This document shows, in pieces, positions 57,685-64,000 of a stretch of DNA of 64,000 nt. How positions within the stretch are numbered: position 1 is the stretch's first letter; each line of letters opens with the position of its first letter. The notes beneath the pieces are model-generated. The model ran no database searches. It was not told the origin of the DNA and worked only from the letters and a program-made list of their open reading frames with translations. The translations under genes were made by a program, and so were the position numbers. Origin of the DNA: Isoetes taiwanensis (lineage: Eukaryota > Streptophyta > Lycopodiopsida > Isoetales > Isoetaceae); the NCBI GenBank assembly GCA_021234155.1, contig JAJEKV010000171.1:62001-126000 (forward strand). The letters are read 5' to 3'.

Positions 57685-58440
57685 TCTTCCTTCAATGGCG
57701 CCATTTTGCAGCACAAGGCTTTTCCCCTGGTTGTAATTGCCTAATGGTGCCATACCGCCATTTCCTTCAAATAGCATTGTGACGCCATTTCTTTATCCCA
57801 ACTGACTATGTAATAGCCCGTCGATGAGGTTTTGATGAGACTTATTAAAATAGATTGTGCAATATATGCCTATCTCATGTAAAAGCTGTTGATATATTTA
57901 AAGCAAAATGGTGCATTTGCGCAAGAATTTGCTAGGTGATTACACATACGTAAAATGGTAGCATTTGCGCTATTTGCAAGGCCACTTCAACATTTTAATG
58001 TGTTTAAATGCAACTTTACAGGAATAAATAGAGTATATTTGGACCATGTTTCAGACTAAATGCCAGTTTGTACAGGTACTTTTGCTTCATTTCATTTCAA
58101 ATCGGCTAGTTTTCATGCTATTTCTTATAGTTTTTTTAGTATATGGCGCCATAGTGTTCTTCTTTGAGTGCATTTTTGCGCCATTTCATCCCAAATGCAG
58201 CAATTTTTGTGCCATTTCCTTTAGTTTTTCCACTAAATAGTGCAGATTTGATCAATAAATGTGCGAAAAAACAAGGAACAAAACAATTTCAGTGAAAGTT
58301 GGAATCACGAAATTTCCAAATTTAATGAAACTGTGCTTGTTACCGATAGCCAGGAAACACCAATACATTGGGGGCAGGGAGATACTAATAAGATGTATCT
58401 GACTATGGCTATCAGCACTCTCCATCATCAGGTAGCAAAG

Positions 58441-58590
58441 CTAAAGCAGAGTCCAGCAGATCGCAGCAACGTCCAACACATCTCGACTGCACTATCCAGC
58501 ACAGTCCAGCACAGCATGGCAGCACAATCCAGCAGAGTCCAGCGTAGCTCGCAGCACAGTCCAGCACAATGCAGCACACATCGACAGTGG
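58441..58590 (+). repeat. GTCCAGCA minisatellite
   Basis: About a dozen irregular copies of (G/A)TCCAGCA(C/G)A, such as AGTCCAGCAC and AATCCAGCAG. It lies just before the FCP1-like frame. Confidence 0.85.
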
Positions 58591-58611
58591 GTGCAAACAT
58601 TGCGGGATAGG

Positions 58612-59295
58612 AACCCAGACGGAAGTTGATGGTGCTTGACATAAATGGTGTACTGGCATAGATACAACAGAGGAGAATGGGCCAAACAATCTTGCCTCCA
58701 CCTCAAACGAACCATGTTGTGAAAGAAACTGCAAGTAAGTACCTCATTTGTAGACCAGGGTATCATGAATTTGTGGATTGGGCACTGCAGAGATTTGATA
58801 TTCTGATCTGGAGTGCTTCTCTACTTCGGAATACAAGGGATATGGTGGATGCATTGTTCCCAGATTTGCGGACCAAATTCTTAAAGGTATATGGTCAAGA
58901 GCAGTGTTATCCAACCAACACAGCAAAGCAACTTTTTTTTCAAGGAGTTGAAGGTTGTACTTGAGGATTTTCTTGAATATCATGGTATGATTTTCTTGGT
59001 AGATGATAGCCTACACAAAGGATTTCTAAACTCTGCACACACAACCGTTTCCATTATGCCTTTCAAGAAGCAAGAAGGGGACAACTTTTTGCAGAAGTTT
59101 GTGTATCCAGCATTGGATTACTTGTCTTCCCATACAGTTGAAGAAACAATCTCACAGCTACACATCACTGATGCATGGTTGCAGAAGGAGACAGTTGATG
59201 TGCTGGATTACTGTCTCAACAACTATCTTGTTCGGCCTATTATATCCTCAATGCTCCAGAAGAGGTACAAAGGCAATTGCTGGCACCATTCCTGA
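58612..59295 (+). pseudogene. FCP1/SCP-like HAD phosphatase domain gene, broken
   Basis: The frame reads LMVLDINGVLA (HAD motif I; D-x-N as in a plant FCP1-like subgroup) and is followed directly by TAG at 58660. It goes on with RPGYHEFVDWALQRFDILIW and SASLLRNTRDMVDALFP. GQEQC follows, then KELKVVLEDFLEYHG, IFLVDDS (motif IV) and LNSAHTTVSIMPF, with LQKFVYPALDYLSSHTVEE to the end. The order matches FCP1-homology domains, which dephosphorylate Ser/Thr in proteins such as the RNA polymerase II tail. There are two lesions: the TAG, and one extra T in the T8 run at 58933-58940, after which the frame changes. The N-terminal start was not identified. Probably an unprocessed or element-captured copy. 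Confidence 0.78.
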
Positions 59296-59568
59296 AGACT
59301 CTAACCACTCTGAAAACTTCAATGACTCCTGAAAATACCATTGTACACTAGCCTTTTGTAATATATATGACTTACTTTATGTAATCTTGAGTATTGATTC
59401 CAAGTAATGTCTCTAATACAACATAAAAATTTAAGATAAAGGTCTTCAAAATTTAAGACAAAGGTCTTCAAAATCTAAGATAAATGCTGAAATGATGAAA
59501 CAACTAGGTCAAACCATTTTCAACCTTCATATGATAGGCTGTCATGGATCATCTGAAGGGTACCCCCC
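59296..59568. other. Spacer between FCP1-like and element gene
   Basis: AT-rich. It contains two copies of AAGGTCTTCAAAAT(T/C)TAAGA (about 59440, 59464). No gene. Confidence 0.6.
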
Positions 59569-61210
59569 TCAAGAAAAAAACCTGTTGGTGTCGGGAATTT
59601 GATTCATCTCAAACTTGATTGTTGTGACATGATGACTGTATTGATAAGTAAGATCTTTATTTTGAAGTAGCTCCCAACTACCATCTGGTTGGATAGCATA
59701 GTATACACCAGCCAACACATGTTCATCAACATTAAAAGTCTGACCCCAACTATCATGTACAATCTTGTCAAGAATATACCTTGGCTTAACACACTTCACC
59801 ACATAGAAGTCTGCATTCTCTTGATTGCCCTCCTCGGCTACAACTGCAAAGTTGTCACCTTCCTCTATGTTTCCACTAAGCCATTCCCCATCACCTTCAA
59901 AAAATGCCTCGTCAATTTCGTCATCAAGTGTTTCGCCAGTAGACTTTATAGGCTTTAGTGTCATATACTTCTAATTCTTCAACCTGTGCCTATTCACACA
60001 ATAAGACCAGTTTCCCTTCAAACAGTTATCATAGAAACAACTTAAATCTCTATGAGCCACCCTTGTGGTCGATTTGGACATGTATGTCCGGATGCTGTGT
60101 ATTTCCTTGGTCCCTTCCACCCTAGCACAGTCCAGCCGGTCTGTCCTATCAACATCATCCTTTTCAATTAACCAGAAGTACCTGCAAAGAGACAGCAACA
60201 AGTATTGCGGCTCACAGACAACATAATACAACACTACTCATCGTATTACAGCAGTTCACAGACATCACTACTCAGCACATTACAGCAGTTCACAGACATC
60301 ATTACTCAGCAGAATACAGCAGATGAAAGCATAATACCTTTTGATGTCCCCGTTGTTGGTACCTTTATTCCAACGAGTTGCGAATTCACAGGCATCAGCA
60401 GCACCCCTAAATCTCACCCCATTATACTTGAGCTGCTCTCTAATGAATGCCCCTTTAAGGACTGCCCCTTGTCCATCGTGCTCTCCCTTACCATGGGCTG
60501 TCCCAAAGAAATTCCACACTATTTCCTTCCCTAGCTCATGGTGATATCTTGGTAGGAAATAGAATGGCCGGACAGATTTGAATTGGCTAGAATAACCATC
60601 TGACCAAACTATATGCCTGGAGAATTCTACACCATTTGATACAAGCCATGAATTGTGCTTTCTAAGACAGTGCTGCACAAAAAGAGTGTCATGAATCTTG
60701 TCATCACTTAAGTAAAAATGGGTTTTCTTCAATAGCTTTCTGATCCCAGAGCTTTTATCTATCCTATACGTGATGTGGACGAGAATTGTTATCTGGTCAT
60801 TGTGCCAGTGCTGGCTCTGAACCTCCCTTTGTATTTTTATGTTGTAATTCTCTGCAAAATCAATTACAGAAACAACGGTACCATCTTGGATATTGTCCAG
60901 GCAACTCCTGAATTGCAGGGCCTGCCATCCCTGTAATTATGTGACACAAATATCTTCAATGTGGAACACAGATAGGAAATGAAATCCTTCACTGCCATTC
61001 TCTTGTAAGACAATCTAAGAACTGGCTTTGGTTCTTTCCTTTTTTTCCCCTTGCCAGTTGAGGTCTCGTCTTGTGCTGCAGTTTCAGACTGTGTCCCACC
61101 AGCTACCTTGGATTTCTTACTTTTGTTTCCCTTCTTGGTCGCATTGGATCTTTTCTTTCTGCTGCCACCTGGTACTTCCTTGGTAACACAGCCTGCAACT
61201 CCACCAGCTT
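59569..61210 (-). pseudogene. Transposase-like element gene C (SDG-FKS / HGKGEHDG family)
   Basis: Minus-strand order: a Lys-rich segment (RKKRSNATKKGNKSKKSK, about 61180-61120), then VKDFISYLCSTLKIFVSHN (about 60990). After one frame change come VVSVIDFAENYNIKIQREVQ, SQHWHNDQITILVHITYR and HFYLSDDKIHDTLFVQH. The hallmark HIVWSDGYSSQFKS and NFFGTAHGKGEHDGQGAV lies at about 60600-60450. A middle exon (60234-59971) and an acidic C-terminal module with DNFAVVAEEGNQENADFYVV and a VYYAIQPDGSWELL end finish at 59569. Asp/Glu residues in SDG and GEHDG could form an RNase H-like active site, but that is inference. This differs from the DUF7869 copies. The LTR at 61211 cuts its 5' end. Confidence 0.65.
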
Positions 61211-61733
61211 TGATACAAAGGCAGAGTTTTAACTACAAGACAATGATCAGAGAATATGAAAATCACTAATAAGTTCAAATTCCAGCCTTCACGGCTATGC
61301 TCTCCACCCAACCGGGTCCAGGCTCAGCAAGAAATCGTTATCTTGCCTTCACAACCGCATCCAATATTCAATCTCAAAAACAGATCCAACTGACTAAGAC
61401 TGCAAGGAAGACCAAAAGACTTTGCTCAAGTTTCAACCGAAAACTCTCTATAGCGTTACAGGCTGAGGCAGGGCAGAGGATTTCTCAAGACCTCCAGCCG
61501 GATCTCTACAATAGAATTTATAGAGGAAACAGCCTAATTCCGGATCTTCCCTTTTTTACTCAAAATATCTTTCAAAAAGGTAGATAATCGTTAATAACAG
61601 AGGATCAACTAAGATTAACTGGAATTCAACCTTTAACGGCAGCAAATCGGCCTTTTTTTCAAGATCCGGGAGCCGTTTTGGCTCTGATACAGTTTCGACA
61701 CAATTTTGGTTGTTTGGGTCCGCGACCCGTTAT
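61211..61733 (-). repeat. 3' LTR of the gag-bearing gypsy-like element
   Basis: Plus-strand 61211-61683 matches 63527-64000 with about seven differences and one indel by eye, roughly 98 percent identity. It starts TGATACAAAG. The other edge lies beyond the window in the right copy; CAGCCATGCCA near 61733 is the best guess. The 96-codon frame inside is LTR sequence, not a gene. Confidence 0.85.
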
Positions 61734-62286
61734 CAGCCATGCCATAAATATTTTAGTTTTTTAAGTTCAATGGTTCTTATAACTTTAAATAACTACTCTA
61801 CCAATGGTTCTAATAATTTTAAATGACTTCAATAGTTCCTATTTACTAACTTTTTGGAAATATTGATGCGCCTGAACCGCTCCCCCGAGCACCACCATAT
61901 CAATTCCTCCCCTTCCCGGGATTGATCGTCCTCGATCAAGGAATTATATGGCAAATTTTACCACAACCAAATCCTTGGTTGCAACCCTAGTTGAATACTC
62001 AACTAGAAATACTACAGTCAAATCCATGAATGCAACCCTAGTTGATTTCTCAACTAGAAATATATATCACAGCCAAATCCATGGCTGCAACCCTGATTGA
62101 GTCCACAATCAGAAATATTCAAGTCCAGCCCTTTAGGCTAAAAATTTGATCCATGCCAAAAAGTTTTCTTTATGTACTTAAATAGTAAACAATGAAACCA
62201 ACATCTATGCTGCAGACATACTAGTTGTTGTTTCTTAAACTTAAAATTTAACCCTATCCTCCTTCATGGAGTTATCACTTACCAAC
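61734..62286 (-). mobile_element. Internal remnant shared with the LARD-like element
   Basis: Read on the minus strand, 62140-61870 contains AGCCTAAAGGGCTGGACTTG, a series of GGTTGCA(G/T)(C/T)CATGGATTTG units, TAATTCCTTGATCGAGGACG and a GGTGGTGCTCGGGGGAG polypurine-like stretch. The same order occurs at 16100-16280 and 34330-34500. Pol is missing between this and gag. The match ties the coding gypsy element to the non-coding LARD-like one. Confidence 0.8.
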
Positions 62287-63485
62287 CTATTTCAAATAGG
62301 CAATTTGCAGTTTCCCCCTTTCCTTTTGCACTTCGTCGGCAAAAGTTACTTGTTTATTCGTCCTAGCACTTGACTCGGCCGGTTGCTCTTCCACCTGAGT
62401 CATTTGCGCCGAAGGTCCATTAGAACGAGGATTTGATCTATACTCAGCTCTGCCTGATTCCCTACGTTCCTCCCGAGTGCCCCGATCGTTCGGACCTCTT
62501 TTTGCGTTTAACTTCGGGCAGTCTACCTTAAGTGGTGGTCCTCCGCAATAATAACACCCACTTTTCTTAAATGAAGACCTGTCAGATTGATTATCCCACT
62601 TTGTTTTCTGAGCTTGATCTTGGTTATCGCCCGTGCTTGCTCTAGATCTTTTATTTCCCTTATCAGAACTCTTGTTATTATTTGCTTTCTCATTGCTTGT
62701 CTTATCATTACTTTTGTCCTAATGTCCTCAGGATATCCATCCCATATACTACAATTTATGAAATCATGATTTAACTTCCTTTCCAAAGCTATGGCTTTCT
62801 TTGTTGCTTCCTTCAAGGTCTGGGGATCTATAAAACATAATTCTGCATACAAGGAATTTTTGAGTCCAGCTATATATTTGCGTAACAATTCTTTTTCACT
62901 TAACCCATCCGACAGATACTGGAATTTCGACGTGTACTGATAAACTGATTCGTTATCGCCTTGCTTGAATAAATCCCATTCTCGCTTGACATCATTATGG
63001 TAATTAGCTGCCAGATTGTAACCTTCAAAAGCTTCTTTGAAGCTCTTCCATGTCAAAATCTTTGGATCCATTCTTTTTCTTCCTTGCCACCAGGTTCTTG
63101 CCATATCTGTCAAATATTTGTCCATAGCCTGCAGCTTCTGCTTTTCAGTAGCTTTTACCAGCTCAAAATAGCTTTCCCATGTAGAAAGAAATCCAAAGAC
63201 AGTAGGCGGGTTTCTCTTTTCACCAGAGAAGGTAGGCATTCCTGCAACTTTCTCTAGCCATTTACAAGAGGGTTCTGGAGGCAAACTGGATGAATTAGGT
63301 TGTGCATTCGTTTGCACAGAAGGCTCAGGTAGAAATTTATAAGCCAGACACAAGTATTCCAGTTGTTTTTGACGCTCTGCAGGATTGATAGAAGGAGGAA
63401 TGGCCATTTGATCTGCTACGTAGCTGGCATTGCTCATAGCCTGGGTGTATTGATGATCAGGTACGCCGAAGCGATTAGTAGACAT
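62287..63485 (-). pseudogene. gag: Ty3/gypsy gag polyprotein, frameshifted
   Basis: The ATG at 63485 lies 27 bases after the primer site. A 320-codon frame runs to 62523. It includes the retrotransposon gag core: MPTFSGEKR, VFGFLSTWESYFELVKATEK, ARTWWQGR, WKSFKEAFE, QGDNESVYQYTSKFQYLSDG and LLRKYIAGLK. Near 62720 the true reading shifts: a neighbouring frame gives DKSNDKTSNEKANNNKSS and the zinc knuckle CYYCGGPPLKVDC, where the usual His is Leu. A tail ends at 62287. Gag packages the element RNA in cytoplasmic particles. The frameshift and the lost His suggest it is defective, although the LTRs are young. No protease, RT or integrase follows. Confidence 0.85.
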
Positions 63486-63511
63486 TGTTCAGAGGTTTTC
63501 AGAATCAAGAG

Positions 63512-63523
63512 GCTCTGATACCA
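63512..63523 (-). other. Primer-binding site (tRNA-iMet)
   Basis: The minus strand reads TGGTATCAGAGC, the canonical plant initiator-Met primer site, three bases after the 5' LTR edge at 63527. Confidence 0.92.
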
Positions 63524-63526
63524 AAC

Positions 63527-64000
63527 TGATACAAAGACAGAGTTTTAACTACAAAACAATGATCAGAGAATATGAAAATCACTAATAAGTTCAAATTCCA
63601 GCCTTCACGGCTATGCTCTCCACCCAACCGGGTCCAGGCTCAGCAAGAAATCGTTATCTTGCCTTCACAACCGCATCCAATATTCAATCCCAAAGAACAG
63701 ATCCAACTGACTAAGACTGCAAGCAAGACCAAAAGACTTTGCTCAAGTTTCAACCGAAAACTCTCTATAGCGTTACAGGCTGAGGCAGGGCAGAGGATTT
63801 CTCAAGACCTCCAGCCGGATCTCTACAATAGAATTTATAGAGGAAACAGCCTAATTTCGGATCTTCCCTTTTTCACTCAAAATATCTTTCAAAAAGGTAG
63901 ATAATCGTTAATAACAGAGGATCAACTAAGATTAACTGGAATTCAACCTTTAACGGCAGCAAATCGGCCTTTTTTTCAAGATCCGGGAGCCGTTTTGGCT
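63527..64000 (-). repeat. 5' LTR of the gag-bearing element, runs off the window
   Basis: Nearly identical to 61211-61683. The element is on the minus strand, so its start lies beyond 64000. Confidence 0.9.

Noticed and set aside
57152-57716. Poly-Lys frames on the minus strand
   Set aside because: They come from two T-runs of about 30 bp in the foldback element.
61297-61587. 96-codon frame repeated at 63572-63904
   Set aside because: Lies wholly in the LTRs, and the two copies are similar only because LTRs are identical at insertion.

Overview
This is nuclear DNA from a plant with a large, repeat-rich genome. The evidence is spliced genes with GT-AG introns, LTR retrotransposons primed by initiator-Met tRNA, plant-type LINE reverse-transcriptase fragments, an EXORDIUM-like gene remnant and an RNA polymerase I RPA12-like 3' end. 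The mix of decayed DUF7869-type element genes, ParB-like genes and long low-complexity tracts fits a fern or other seed-free plant better than a small angiosperm genome. That placement is inference. I find no intact, conventional single-copy gene; almost everything is mobile-element derived or visibly broken.

Layout. 0-6 kb: tandem duplications, a minisatellite and the last three exons of an RPA12-like gene (3965-4342). 6.1-12.8 kb is the most unusual part. A five-exon minus-strand gene encodes a ParB/sulfiredoxin-fold protein (6118-9341). Diverging from it is a decayed plus-strand DUF7869-type element gene (9791-12813). About 17 copies of an AT-rich palindrome, best form CGGTATAAATTTATACCG, lie only in the introns of the ParB-like gene and in the intergenic gap between the two genes. 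A 595-bp hAT-like MITE with an 8-bp target duplication interrupts exon 3 of the ParB-like gene; a sister copy with its own 8-bp duplication lies at 20.9-21.5 kb.

13.3-17.6 kb and 29.4-35.8 kb are two copies of one segment: a 5'-truncated LINE fused to the front of a non-coding LTR element. Copy 2 runs on into a complete large-retrotransposon-derivative-like element (about 31.3-38.4 kb) that carries a 1.8-kb homopyrimidine tract and a nested poly(A) retroposon. Between the two copies lie degenerate retrotransposon DNA ending in a long LTR (26.0-27.4 kb) and the EXORDIUM-like pseudogene (27.6-28.0 kb). A small structurally complete LTR element (38467-41552, 5-bp target duplication GATGT) follows.

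41.5-64 kb: a second DUF7869 pseudogene on the minus strand (42.2-45.3 kb), several MITEs and foldback elements, a stretch with perfect heat-shock elements (47.9-48.3 kb), a duplicated promoter-like block rich in CATGCATG (50.0-50.6 kb), a broken RING-finger gene split by a MITE (51.3-55.3 kb), an FCP1-like phosphatase pseudogene (58.6-59.3 kb), a third element gene of a different transposase-like family (59.6-61.2 kb) and a young gypsy-type element with gag but no pol, running off the right edge.

The ParB-like gene and the DUF7869 gene share one intergenic region full of palindromes, so they may have been a two-gene mobile module with its own protein-binding sites. All other coding remnants look like independent insertions or captured gene pieces. 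All calls come from reading the sequence; no database search was possible.
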